A stretch of 62,660 nucleotides of DNA from an uncultured Alistipes sp. (GCA_900542505.1 UQNV01000007.1:1-62660); one strand, 5' to 3'. Shown: positions 17,466-25,810, counted from the stretch's first letter. Numbers and translations: made by a program. Notes: generated by a model from the letters alone, not told the origin.

Positions 17466-19769
17466 ATGTTCCGAAAAACCCTCGCTTTTCTCCTTTTGAT
17501 GCTCCTTGCGGCGGGCTCCGTCAGCGGGCAGCGCGTGGGCGTCGTCATGAGCGGCGGCGGTGCCAAGGGGCTCTACCACATCGGGGTGCTCGAGGCGTTC
17601 GAGGAGTGCGGCGTTCCGATTGACTACGTGGCCGGCACCTCGATGGGTTCCATCATCGCGGCGATGTACGCGGCGGGCTATTCGCCGGCCGAGATGCGCG
17701 AAATCGTCTCTTCGGGAGTGGTCAAGGAGTGGGTTTCGGGCCGCATCGATTCCCGTTATACGGCCTACTACCGCCAGGTGGGGCGCCTCCCGTCGTTCGT
17801 CACCTTCCGCCTCAACCTGGGCGACGATTCGGTCAAGCTCTTCCGCACGCCGACGAACCTCATCTCCTCGACCCAAATCGACATGGCCCTCACCGAGCTC
17901 TTCGCTCCGGCCACGGCAGCCTGCGGCGGCGATTTCGACGAACTGATGGTCCCCTTTCTCTGCGTTGCCAGCGACATGAACGCCCGCGAACCGGTGGTGC
18001 TCCGTTCGGGCGACCTGAGCGAAGCGGTTCGTTCGTCGATGTCCATACCGCTGGTGTTCAAACCGATGAAGGTCGACTCGATGCTGCTCTACGACGGCGG
18101 CATCTACGACAACTTCCCGTGGCGGTCGCTCGACGTGGGCTTCCGTCCCGACCTGCTCATCGGCAGCATCTGTACCGAAGGCGATACGCCTCCGAGCGAG
18201 GAGAGCAGCCTCTTCGACCAGGCCTTCATGCTGGCGATGCACGGCACCGACTACGAGCTTCCGCGCGGCCGGAGCGTCACCGTGCGGCGGGCCGTCGACG
18301 TCAACATGCTCGACTTCGACCGCGCCGAAGAGATTATGGATGCCGGCTATGCCGACGCCATGGCCATGATGCCCGAGATTCTCGAACGCATCCGCGACCG
18401 CCGCACTCCCGAGCAGTATGCCGCGCGCCGCGAGGCCTTCCGGGCGCGCTGCCCCGAGCTGCGCTTCGACCGCTACCAAATCGAAGGGCTGACCGAGGCG
18501 CAGCGCGAATACATCCGCGACTTCCTCAAGCTCGACGACAAACGCCACGGCGACGAGCGCGAGCTCACCTTCACGCAGCTGCGCGACAACCTCTATTCGG
18601 TGCTGGCCGACGGCGACTTTTCGATGGAGTTTCCGCGTGCGCGCTACGACAGCGTCAGCGGCTGTTACCTCTTCCGGGCCAGGTTCGTCACCAAGCCCAA
18701 CTTCCGGCTTCAGGTCGGAGGCAACGTCTCCTCGACGGCCTTCAACCAGGCCTACATCGGTGCCAACTACCGCCACATCGGGCGCGTGGCCCAGTCGCTC
18801 GGCGTGGACCTCTACCTGGGACCGCTCTACACGTGGGGCACGGTCGGCGGGCGTACCGATTTCTACATGTGGAAGCCGCTCTTCCTCGACTACTCCTACA
18901 ATTTTTCGGTCAAGAACTACCGCCACGGCTCGTTCGGCAACGTGACGAAGGTGAACAATATCCAGCCCATCAAGCAGAGTGCGAGCTTCCTCTCGCTGGG
19001 CGTGGGCATGCCTCTCACGCAGCGGAGCCTCTTCTCGCTGCGGGCCAACGGCGGACATGTCAACTACCGCTACGATTCGGAGGATTTCCTGGCCGACGAG
19101 ACCGACCATTCGCGCTTCTCGTTCTTCGGGCTGAAGGGCGAAATCGAACGCAACACCTTCGACAAGTGGCTCTATCCGCGGCGGGGCTCCAACCTCACGC
19201 TCTCGGCCATCTATCTGGTCGGGCGCGACAAGTACGAACCCTACGATGCGTCGCGCTTCGTTACGAAGCACCTCCGCCAGTGGGGCGGCGTGCGCTTCAC
19301 CTACGAGAAGTATTTCGACGTACCCTCCTGCCCGTGGTTCTCCTTCGGGTTCAACGTCGACGGCGTCTACACCAACCATCCCGACTTCTCGACCGACAAC
19401 GCCACGCTGATGTCGATGCCCGCCTACGAGCCGGTTTCCCACTCCAAGATGATTTACATGCCCGATTTCCGGGCCAAACGCTTCGTGGGCGGCGGTGTGA
19501 TGCCCACCTTCGACCTCTACCCGAACCTCTTCTTCCGCACGGGATTCTACACCATGTACCGCGAACGGCGGGGATTCCGGCCGCTCGACAACATGACCGG
19601 TTCGGACCGCAACTGGCACTTCATCGCCGAGGCGTCGCTGGTCTACCATACGCCCATCGGGCCGGTGAGCCTGGCGCTGACCAAGTACGAGGTCGATTCG
19701 TGGAAGAACATGTACCTGACCTTCAACTTCGGCTATGCGATTTTCGCACCGAAGGGAACCTTCTATTGA
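17466..19769 (+). CDS. Patatin-like phospholipase with POTRA and outer-membrane beta-barrel (type Vd-like)
   Basis: The 767-residue protein has a signal peptide (to about residue 21), a patatin domain (about 23-310), a POTRA-like segment (about 335-410) and a C-terminal Omp85/surface-antigen-type barrel (about 410-767). Catalytic features are the oxyanion loop SGGGAKG, the nucleophile Ser59 in GTSMG and Asp210 in YDGGIYDNFP. This order is that of PlpD/FplA proteins, whose patatin domain is carried to the cell surface by its own barrel. Surface display of a phospholipase A-type enzyme is thus inferred. It is single and divergent from pheS. The C-terminal residue is aromatic (FTY), as usual for barrels. 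Confidence 0.92.
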   Translation: MFRKTLAFLLLMLLAAGSVSGQRVGVVMSGGGAKGLYHIGVLEAFEECGVPIDYVAGTSMGSIIAAMYAAGYSPAEMREIVSSGVVKEWVSGRIDSRYTAYYRQVGRLPSFVTFRLNLGDDSVKLFRTPTNLISSTQIDMALTELFAPATAACGGDFDELMVPFLCVASDMNAREPVVLRSGDLSEAVRSSMSIPLVFKPMKVDSMLLYDGGIYDNFPWRSLDVGFRPDLLIGSICTEGDTPPSEESSLFDQAFMLAMHGTDYELPRGRSVTVRRAVDVNMLDFDRAEEIMDAGYADAMAMMPEILERIRDRRTPEQYAARREAFRARCPELRFDRYQIEGLTEAQREYIRDFLKLDDKRHGDERELTFTQLRDNLYSVLADGDFSMEFPRARYDSVSGCYLFRARFVTKPNFRLQVGGNVSSTAFNQAYIGANYRHIGRVAQSLGVDLYLGPLYTWGTVGGRTDFYMWKPLFLDYSYNFSVKNYRHGSFGNVTKVNNIQPIKQSASFLSLGVGMPLTQRSLFSLRANGGHVNYRYDSEDFLADETDHSRFSFFGLKGEIERNTFDKWLYPRRGSNLTLSAIYLVGRDKYEPYDASRFVTKHLRQWGGVRFTYEKYFDVPSCPWFSFGFNVDGVYTNHPDFSTDNATLMSMPAYEPVSHSKMIYMPDFRAKRFVGGGVMPTFDLYPNLFFRTGFYTMYRERRGFRPLDNMTGSDRNWHFIAEASLVYHTPIGPVSLALTKYEVDSWKNMYLTFNFGYAIFAPKGTFY

Positions 19770-19904
19770 TGCCGCCGCGGCGCGGCGTGCACCCTCCGGC
19801 GCCCGTCGTACGGCCGCTCCATGCCTTCGCCATCGCCTGCGGGCCATCTCCCTGCGGTTTCGGAACGCCCGTTTCGGCCCCGCGCCGTTGTCCGTCGTCC
19901 GTTG

Positions 19905-19967
19905 CAGACACCAGACAGCAGACACCAGACAGCAGACAGCAGACAGCAGACGGCAGACGGCAGACGG
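19905..19967. repeat. Heptanucleotide tandem repeat, 9 copies
   Basis: Nine uninterrupted 7-base units: CAGACAC, CAGACAG, CAGACAC, three CAGACAG, then three CAGACGG. Units sharing the third-last and last base are grouped, as expected for slippage or unequal exchange. Confidence 0.95.
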
Positions 19968-20007
19968 CAGGTTGCCGGTGCGGCCGGCGCCTGAAGACGG
20001 CATGAAA

Positions 20008-20040
20008 AGAAGATACCCCGTCCGTGAGGAACGGGGTATC
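20008..20040 (-). terminator. Terminator of the small secreted protein gene
   Basis: GATACCCCGT (20012-20021) pairs with ACGGGGTATC (20031-20040). On the minus strand the hairpin is followed by TTCTTTTC, so it best serves the gene ending at 20076. Confidence 0.7.
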
Positions 20041-20075
20041 CCGGCAAGCAATTGTTTAACTAATTGATGAGGCGT

Positions 20076-20345
20076 CTATTCGACGTCTTCTTTCGGGTCG
20101 GGCCTTTCCGAGCATCCCCCGTCTCCATTCTCTTCGTCTCCAACATTCTGCTGCGTGGAAACAGGGGCAGAGTTCTTATTGGCCTCGTCCGACTGCACGT
20201 CCTTTTCCGGAACCGCCTCGTCCGGGCAACAGGTCGTCTGTTCGGTCTGCTCGGCCTTCTCCTCGGGAGGTTGCTGCGCATATGCGAAGATGCAACCCAT
20301 CATCAGCGTCAATGCTGCTGCCATTGCTACATGCTTCAGTTTCAT
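20076..20345 (-). CDS. Small secreted acidic protein, function unknown
   Basis: This 89-residue ORF begins with a clear signal peptide (MKLKHVAMAAALTLMMG, cleavage near AYAQ, residue 24). The mature ~65 residues are rich in Glu, Asp, Gln, Pro and Asn, contain three cysteines (a CC pair and one near the C-terminus), and look disordered. I recognise no family. AAGGAG lies two bases before the start codon. It is downstream of, and on the same strand as, the hybrid kinase/sigma54 regulator operon but separated from it by a strong terminator. A candidate sigma54 promoter precedes it, so it may be a target of that system. Confidence 0.7.
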   Translation of the reverse strand: MKLKHVAMAAALTLMMGCIFAYAQQPPEEKAEQTEQTTCCPDEAVPEKDVQSDEANKNSAPVSTQQNVGDEENGDGGCSERPDPKEDVE

Positions 20346-20414
20346 GACTCCTTAGTTTTTAGCGTTAGAAATTCCGTTTGCGGGCTTTTACTCCCGTGCT
20401 CACTTCGACAAGGG

Positions 20415-20429
20415 TCAAGAAGGGTACCA
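20415..20429 (-). promoter_or_regulatory. Candidate sigma54 (-24/-12) promoter
   Basis: On the minus strand these bases read TGGTACCCTTCTTGA, matching 8 of 11 fixed positions of TGGCACGNNNNTTGC. The -24 GG is intact, but the -12 GC is GA, which weakens the case. Its position, 70 bases before the start of the small secreted protein and beside a sigma54-type regulator gene, makes it worth testing. Confidence 0.35.
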
Positions 20430-20496
20430 TTCGACGCGTTTTTCTTCAAAGTGCTGACAATCAGCGAATGCTGTGCTTTCGGCGGATGGCTGACGT

Positions 20497-20534
20497 TGTG
20501 GAACAGGTCTCCCGCCTGTGGAATATTTCCACAG
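20497..20534. promoter_or_regulatory. Inverted repeat, candidate upstream activator site
   Basis: CTGTGGAA (20516-20523) and TTCCACAG (20527-20534) are perfect inverted arms around TAT. A further TGTGGAA half-site lies at 20497-20503, 20 bases from the second. The palindrome centre is about 120 bases upstream of the transcription start expected from the candidate sigma54 promoter, the usual range for enhancer-binding sites. Confidence 0.5.
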
Positions 20535-20564
20535 CAGGCGTGTGGCGGGCGGTCGGAAAAACCG

Positions 20565-20597
20565 AAAAACGGGACGCAATTCCTGCGTCCCGTTTTT
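20565..20597. terminator. Bidirectional terminator after the sigma54 regulator gene
   Basis: GGGACGCA / TGCGTCCC form a stem flanked by AAAAAC and GTTTTT (AAAAACGGGACGCA at 20565-20578, its complement at 20584-20597). It closes the minus-strand kinase/regulator operon 29 bases after the stop. Confidence 0.92.
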
Positions 20598-20625
20598 CAG
20601 GTTCCGTCCTTCCGCTCCGTCGCCC

Positions 20626-21984
20626 CTATGGCTCGATGCCGTAGAGGTGCAGCTTGTTGTAAAGCGTCTTGCGGTCGATGCCCAGCATCCGGGCCGCCTG
20701 CGACTTGTTGCCGCCAGCGGCGGCGAGTGCCTGGCGGATTTGCTCCTCCTCGCCGGCGCGGTCGCGCAGCGGCGCGGGGTGTGTCGCGCCGCTCAGTTCG
20801 GCGGGAAGGTTCTCCGGCGTGATGTACTTCCCGGTGGCCAGCAGCGTGGCCGACATCACGGCGTTGCGCAGCTGGCGCAGGTTTCCCGGCCAGTCGTAGC
20901 GCCGCAGCAGCTCGGCGGCCGCGGCGTCGAAGCCCACAATCTGCCGCCCCAGTTCGCGGTTCGCCTCGTCGAGGAAGAATTCGGCATAGAGCGGGATGTC
21001 CTCGCGCATGTGCTGCAGCTCGGGCATGCGGAGCGTGAACTGGTTGATGCGGTGGTAGAGGTCGGCGCGGAACGAACCGCGGGCGATGGCCGCTTCGAGG
21101 TCCTCGTTGGTGGCGGCCACCAGCCGGATGTCGATGTCGATTTCGCGGTTGCTTCCCACGGGGCGGATGCGGCGCTCCTGCAGCGCGCGGAGCAGCTGCA
21201 CCTGGGTCTCGTAGCCCAGGTTGCCTATTTCGTCGAGGAAGAGCGTGCCGCCGCTTGCCGCCTTGAAGGCGCCGGTCTTGTCGCCGACGGCCCCCGTGAA
21301 GGAGCCCTTGATGTGGCCGAAGAACTCCGATGCGGCCAGCTCGCGCGGGATGGCGCCGCAGTCGACCGCCACGAAGGGCTTTCCGGCCCGCTTGCTCTCG
21401 CTGTGTATCAGTTGGGCGATGTGCTCCTTGCCCGTGCCGCTGGCGCCGGTGATGAGCACCGACATGTTGGTCGGCGCGACAAGCCGTACGTGCTCATAGA
21501 GTTTGCGTGCGGCGTCGCTGCGCCCCTCGATGTAGTTCCGGCGTGCCGTCTCCTGCGGCGTGCGGCGTGCCGGAGCCGCCTTGGCGGTTGGCGCCGGGGT
21601 GTCGGCGCTGCTGCCGTCGGCGAGCGCCTCGCGGATTTTCTGGAGCAGCAACTCGGGATTGACCGGCTTGGAGACATAGTCGTGTGCCCCGAGCTTCATG
21701 CACTGCACGGCGTTCTGGATTTCGGCATACCCCGTCATGACGATGACCGGCGTGGCGATTCCGGCGCCCGTCATCCATTCGAGCAGCCCCGTTCCGTCGC
21801 CGTCCGGAAGGCGCATGTCGGAGATTATGAGCCCGAACTCCTCGGACGACAGCAGCTTGCGGGCCGCTTCGGCCGTCGATGCGGTCTGCGCCTCGAAGCC
21901 CTGTTTCCCGAGCCACGTGCGAAGCATCAGCGCAAAGGTGATGTCGTCGTCGACAATCAGTATTTTAATCATCTTCTCTTTCAT
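20626..21984 (-). CDS. Sigma54-dependent response regulator (NtrC/AtoC type)
   Basis: The 452-residue protein has a receiver domain (residues 1-120; phosphoacceptor Asp56 in ISDMRLPDG), an AAA+ sigma54 activation domain (about 150-380; Walker A GASGTGKE, and the sigma54-contact loop as GSFTGA rather than GAFTGA) and a C-terminal Fis-type helix-turn-helix (NKSQAARMLGIDRKTLYNKL). It would bind upstream sites and drive open-complex formation by RpoN-holoenzyme. The start ATG overlaps the stop of the hybrid kinase gene (ATGA), so the kinase is its partner. Targets are unknown; a candidate is the secreted-protein gene just downstream. Confidence 0.96.
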   Translation of the reverse strand: MKEKMIKILIVDDDITFALMLRTWLGKQGFEAQTASTAEAARKLLSSEEFGLIISDMRLPDGDGTGLLEWMTGAGIATPVIVMTGYAEIQNAVQCMKLGAHDYVSKPVNPELLLQKIREALADGSSADTPAPTAKAAPARRTPQETARRNYIEGRSDAARKLYEHVRLVAPTNMSVLITGASGTGKEHIAQLIHSESKRAGKPFVAVDCGAIPRELAASEFFGHIKGSFTGAVGDKTGAFKAASGGTLFLDEIGNLGYETQVQLLRALQERRIRPVGSNREIDIDIRLVAATNEDLEAAIARGSFRADLYHRINQFTLRMPELQHMREDIPLYAEFFLDEANRELGRQIVGFDAAAAELLRRYDWPGNLRQLRNAVMSATLLATGKYITPENLPAELSGATHPAPLRDRAGEEEQIRQALAAAGGNKSQAARMLGIDRKTLYNKLHLYGIEP

Positions 21985-24650
21985 TTTTCGGATGCTTTGG
22001 GCGACACGTCAGGGGACAAAGATACCGTTTTTCGGGCGAAATCGACGATGCGCTGCGCATTTTCGCAGGCTCGGGCCATTTCCTCGGCCAGCTGCGGCGT
22101 GAGGTCGCCTTCGAGCCGTTCGGCGCGGCGCAGCGTTTCGGTCACCCCGTCGGCGCCGAGCATGGCGAAGAGGGGGAGCATCCGGTGAGCCGTCCGGCGC
22201 AGCGTCGCCGCATCGCCTTCGTCCAGAGCCCGGCGCAGCGTGCGGAGACTCTCGGTGTGCTGCCGGACGAACGAACGCAGAATCTCCTGCGCCGCCTCGG
22301 CGTCGTCACCCGCAAAGGCCGTCAGCCGCCCGAAGTCGGGCATCGCCTCCTCGGCCGCCCCTTCGACGGCCGGGACGCCGTCGTTTGCGGGGCCTTCCTC
22401 AGCCGCCCCTTCGGGGCGCTGTCGCAGCTCCGGCTTCCCGCAGCGCTCCGCTGCCGGCGTTTCCGCGGCCCCCTGCGGCTCGGTTTGGCCCGTTGTGCAG
22501 CCTGCGGTCCCGTCCGTTTCGGCCGTTGTGACGGGTCCGGCGGGCGAACCGCCGCTCCTGCCGTCGGGGCAGAGCACCGACCGCAGCGTGGCGCACAGTT
22601 CCGCCCCGGTGAAGGGCTTGCGCAGTGCGGCGGCAAATCCCGCCCCGACGAGTTCGTCGGTCTCGCTGCGTGCCGTCACGGCGATGACGGGTATCCCCGG
22701 CGCGGCGCGCTGCACCTCCTCGCGGACGCGGAACCCGTCGGCCGAGGGCATCTGTATGTCGGTCAGCACGACGTCGAACCGCCCCTCGGTCACCAGCCGC
22801 GCCGCATATTCGGGATACTGGCAGCAGGCGGCGCGTATGCCCGCCCGGCGGCACTGCGCCTCCGTCAGCTCGAGCTGCAGCGGGTCATCGTCGACCACCA
22901 GCAGCGACCTGCCGCGCAGCGTATCGTCGCCGCCGTCCGGCTCCCCGGACCGTCCGGCGGGCGGAGCCTCCCCCACCGGGAGCGTCACCGTGAAGCAGCT
23001 TCCCTCGCCGAGGCGGCTCTCGAGCGAAATCCTGCCTCCGAGCAGCCCGACGAGCCGGTCGACAATCGAGAGCCCCAGGCCGAATCCCTCGACGCCCCGG
23101 GCCGAGCCGCAGCGTTCGAATTCGCGGAAGATGCGCTCCTGCTCCTCGGGACGGATGCCGCGGCCCGTGTCACGCACCGAGAAGCGCAGCTGCCCGCCGT
23201 CGCGTTCGAGCGAGATGTCCACACTGCCCGAGTCGGTGAACTTCAGGGCGTTCGAGAGCAGGTTGTCGGCCACCTGGCGGATGCGTGCGGCGTCGCCCGT
23301 CACCTCGCGGCGGCATTCGGGCGTCGTGCGGAGCGTAAGGCTCAGCCCCTTGGCCCCGGCCTGGGCGGCAAAGCCCCCGCGGATGGCCTCGAAGAGCCGC
23401 TCGGGGATGAAGGGCACCTCGTTGAGCTCCATCTTGTGGATGTCGAGCCGGTAGAAGTCGAGCAGGCTGCGCGTCAGCGCGAGCAGATGCTCCGACGAGC
23501 GGGTGATGTGCTCCAGATAGTGGCGGGCCCGTTCGTCGGTGGTGAGCCTTTCGAGCAGTTCGGTATAGCCCATGATGGCTCCGAGCGGGGCCTTGATGTC
23601 GTGCGTGACGGCCAGCATCAGCTTTTCGCGGGCATCGAGCAGGGCGGCCTTTTCGCGGTCGGCCCGTTCGAGCCGGCGTTTGTATCGGTTGCTGCGGTTG
23701 ACGTCGCGCCAGAGAATGGCCACGAAGAGCAGCATGAGGGCGACGGCCGACGAGGCGATGCCTCCGAGCAGCCGGGTGTTGCGTTTGCGCAGCGCCTCGT
23801 TGCGCTCGATGCGGTCGAGCAGGTAGGCGGTCTCCTCCGCCTCGAAGTCGCGTATGAGGCGGTAGATTTTGTCGTCGACCAGTTCGTTGTTCGCACGCAG
23901 GCGCAGCCCTTCGCCCCACGCCTTGTCGTAGATGGCCAGCCGCTGGCTGGTCACCTTGTCCTGCAGCTGGCGGAGCACCGCGCCGATGGTGTCCCGCAGC
24001 GCGGCGGCCGGGGGGAGCGAGTCGACCACCTCGCGTCGCGAGATGACGAGCGTCGAGTCCTCCTTCGGGGGGCTGAAGATGTCGGCGATGCGGCGGAGGA
24101 AGCGGCGCTTGGGACGGGGTGTGGCGACGGTGTCCTCGGCGATGACGCTCCGCACGGGCGGCCGGGCGAGCATCGAGTCGGCGGCGGCGAGCGTGTCGAG
24201 CCGCGCGAGGAGCTGTTCGATGTTGGCGTCGAGCAGGCTGGCGGTTCCGGCCGAGCGTATCGAGCGGCGCAGCCCCGCCGTGCGGCGCTCCTTGTCGCTC
24301 AGCAGCCGTCCGATGCTGTCGAGCCGGAGCCGCTGCAGCGAATCGGCGTCGGACGAGAGGCTGCGCAGCGAATCGAGGCAGCGGCGTACGGTGGCTATTT
24401 CGTTGCGGTAGCGGGCGTCGTAGGAGTTGTAGCCGGCAATCATCAGCTGGCCGTAGCTTTCGGCCCGATAGAGGTGGTAGAGCGTTTCGCCCGCCATGTT
24501 GCGTTTGACGAGCAGCAGCGTGTAGGTATCGTCGGGGGCCGAGACGCGGACCGTTTCGCGGTAGACATACCCCACCGCAAGCAGCGCCGCAGCGACCAGC
24601 AGCAGATATCCCGCGGCGATTTTCGTTTTGACGAACTTCGACTCCTGCAT
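21981..24650 (-). CDS. Hybrid sensor histidine kinase with receiver and Hpt domains
   Basis: The 889-residue inner-membrane kinase has two membrane segments (about 10-28 and 293-315) around a largely helical periplasmic sensor domain. Then come the phosphorylated His350 in THDIKAPLG, an ATPase domain (NLLSNALKF, GFGLGLSIVDRL), a receiver (Asp631 in LTDIQMP), an Ala/Pro-rich linker and an Hpt domain (His822 in RTAHRMLPLF). The four-step phosphorelay ends on the overlapping regulator. The frame is open far upstream, but I start at 24650 because MQESKF leads straight into the first membrane segment and the promoter lies just before it. The ligand is unknown. Confidence 0.95.
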   Translation of the reverse strand: MQESKFVKTKIAAGYLLLVAAALLAVGYVYRETVRVSAPDDTYTLLLVKRNMAGETLYHLYRAESYGQLMIAGYNSYDARYRNEIATVRRCLDSLRSLSSDADSLQRLRLDSIGRLLSDKERRTAGLRRSIRSAGTASLLDANIEQLLARLDTLAAADSMLARPPVRSVIAEDTVATPRPKRRFLRRIADIFSPPKEDSTLVISRREVVDSLPPAAALRDTIGAVLRQLQDKVTSQRLAIYDKAWGEGLRLRANNELVDDKIYRLIRDFEAEETAYLLDRIERNEALRKRNTRLLGGIASSAVALMLLFVAILWRDVNRSNRYKRRLERADREKAALLDAREKLMLAVTHDIKAPLGAIMGYTELLERLTTDERARHYLEHITRSSEHLLALTRSLLDFYRLDIHKMELNEVPFIPERLFEAIRGGFAAQAGAKGLSLTLRTTPECRREVTGDAARIRQVADNLLSNALKFTDSGSVDISLERDGGQLRFSVRDTGRGIRPEEQERIFREFERCGSARGVEGFGLGLSIVDRLVGLLGGRISLESRLGEGSCFTVTLPVGEAPPAGRSGEPDGGDDTLRGRSLLVVDDDPLQLELTEAQCRRAGIRAACCQYPEYAARLVTEGRFDVVLTDIQMPSADGFRVREEVQRAAPGIPVIAVTARSETDELVGAGFAAALRKPFTGAELCATLRSVLCPDGRSGGSPAGPVTTAETDGTAGCTTGQTEPQGAAETPAAERCGKPELRQRPEGAAEEGPANDGVPAVEGAAEEAMPDFGRLTAFAGDDAEAAQEILRSFVRQHTESLRTLRRALDEGDAATLRRTAHRMLPLFAMLGADGVTETLRRAERLEGDLTPQLAEEMARACENAQRIVDFARKTVSLSPDVSPKASEK

Positions 24651-24654
24651 GAGA

Positions 24655-24686
24655 CAAAGATAGCACAAGGAGCCCTTATTGCCAAA
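24655..24686 (-). promoter_or_regulatory. Strong promoter of the hybrid kinase operon, giving a nearly leaderless mRNA
   Basis: On the minus strand TTTG (24686-24683) is followed after exactly 20 bases by TATCTTTG (24662-24655), a perfect Bacteroidota promoter. Only TCTC separates it from the ATG at 24650. At rnpB the RNA 5' end lies three bases after the -7 element; the same distance here puts the transcription start one or two bases before the start codon. Confidence 0.75.
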
Positions 24687-24711
24687 TTCCCGGCCGGGTT
24701 GCCTTCGCCGG

Positions 24712-24846
24712 CGACCTGCCTTCCGGCATCCGGGCGACCTGTTTTCCGGCATCCGGGCGCTCTGCCTTCCGGCATTCCCGTCGCCGTCGGGCGCTCCGTT
24801 CCCGACGTTTTGCTCCCGGCATTCCCGTCGCTGTCGGGCGCTCCGT
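24712..24846. repeat. Tandem repeats with 23-bp and 47-bp periods
   Basis: Two 23-base units (24712-24734 and 24735-24757) differ only at CC/TT. They are followed by two longer units with a 47-base period that share CGGCATTCCCGTCG(C/T)(C/T)GTCGGG and GCGCTCCGT. All contain CCGGCAT. The array lies between the xerD stop and the kinase promoter. Confidence 0.85.
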
Positions 24847-24863
24847 TTGCCGGCATGCGGCGC

Positions 24864-25760
24864 TCAGACGGGCAGGTGTTTCTCGACCGTCTCGCGCAGG
24901 CGGTCGTTGTCCAGATGGGTGTAGATTTCGGTGGTCAGGATGCTCTCGTGGCCCAGCATCTCCTGCACCTGGCGGATGCTGGCGCCCCCCTCGAGCAGGT
25001 GGGTGGCGAACGAGTGGCGGAAGGTGTGGGGGCTGATGTGCTTCGTGATGCCGGCGCGGCGCGCCGCCTGCCTGATGATGGTGAAGAGCATCACGCGCGT
25101 CAGCCGCGTGCCCCGGTTGTTGAGGAAGACGGCGTCGTCGCTGGTGCGTATTTCGCGCCGCTTTTCGAGGTAGCGCTGGATTTTGTCGCGCGCCACGCTG
25201 CTGATGGGGACCAGCCGCTGCTTGTCGCCCTTGCCGATGACGCGGATGTAGCCCTCGCCGAAAAAGAGGTCGCTCATCCGCAGCGAGGTGAGCTCCGAGG
25301 CGCGCAGTCCGCACGAGTAGAGCACCTCGAGCATGGCGCTGTCGCGCAGCCCCTTGGTCGTGCTCGTGTCAACGGCGGCGATGATGCGGTCAATCTCCTC
25401 GGTCGAGAGGACGTCGGGCAGCTGCCGCCCGAATTTGGGGGCGTTGACGAACTCGGCGGGCGACGCCTCGATTTTGTCGCCGACGAGCAGGTAGTTGAAG
25501 AAGCTCTTCACGCCGCTGAGCGCCCGGGCCTGCGAGGCCTTTTCGCGGCCGCGTTCGTAGAGCCAGCCCATGTAGCGTTCGACCATCTGCGGTTCGACCT
25601 TGCGCGGGGCGACGTCGTACTGCCGCAGGATGAAGTGCGCGAACTGCCCGAGGTCGCGCATGTAGGAGGCGACGGTGTTCTCCGACAGCCGTTTTTCGAG
25701 CCGGATGTAGATGCGGTAACGCCGTGCCTCCTCCTCCCATTTTTTCGTATTTTCTGCCAT
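24864..25760 (-). CDS. xerD: Tyrosine recombinase XerD
   Basis: XerD-type recombinases resolve chromosome dimers at dif near the terminus, normally with XerC. This 298-residue protein has the SAM-like N-terminal domain (about 10-95) and the complete catalytic set: Arg153 (SCGLRASELT), Lys180, His245 and Arg248 (HTFRHSFATHL), His271 (LGHESILTT) and the nucleophile Tyr280. Length and the lack of neighbouring mobile genes fit a housekeeping Xer protein rather than an integrase; XerC versus XerD cannot be fully settled without alignment. It is transcribed away from prmA. Confidence 0.92.
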   Translation of the reverse strand: MAENTKKWEEEARRYRIYIRLEKRLSENTVASYMRDLGQFAHFILRQYDVAPRKVEPQMVERYMGWLYERGREKASQARALSGVKSFFNYLLVGDKIEASPAEFVNAPKFGRQLPDVLSTEEIDRIIAAVDTSTTKGLRDSAMLEVLYSCGLRASELTSLRMSDLFFGEGYIRVIGKGDKQRLVPISSVARDKIQRYLEKRREIRTSDDAVFLNNRGTRLTRVMLFTIIRQAARRAGITKHISPHTFRHSFATHLLEGGASIRQVQEMLGHESILTTEIYTHLDNDRLRETVEKHLPV

Positions 25761-25790
25761 CTGACGGGGCGTGTTTCCGAAGATTATCCG

Positions 25791-25810
25791 TAACTTTGTC
25801 CTCAAAGGTA
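25791..25810. promoter_or_regulatory. Facing -7 elements of prmA (+) and xerD (-)
   Basis: TAACTTTG at 25791-25798 fits the -7 element for prmA. CAAAGGTA at 25803-25810 is TACCTTTG on the minus strand, for xerD. Only TCCT separates them. Each start site would lie in this gap, so each RNA is made through the other promoter's DNA. Neither has a good -33 TTTG. Confidence 0.6.

Larger units (their letters stand above)
19770..20075. other. Intergenic spacer after the patatin gene
   Basis: These 306 bases hold no credible gene. They contain the heptamer repeat at 19905-19967 and the terminator at 20012-20040. Confidence 0.7.

Noticed and set aside
24651..24752. Upstream extension of the hybrid kinase reading frame
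   Set aside because: It runs through a perfect promoter and repeat DNA and would bury the first membrane segment behind an Arg-rich stretch.
24864..25760. Phage or integrative-element integrase
   Set aside because: Length, complete Xer motifs and housekeeping neighbours fit XerD; there is no attachment-site duplication or cargo.
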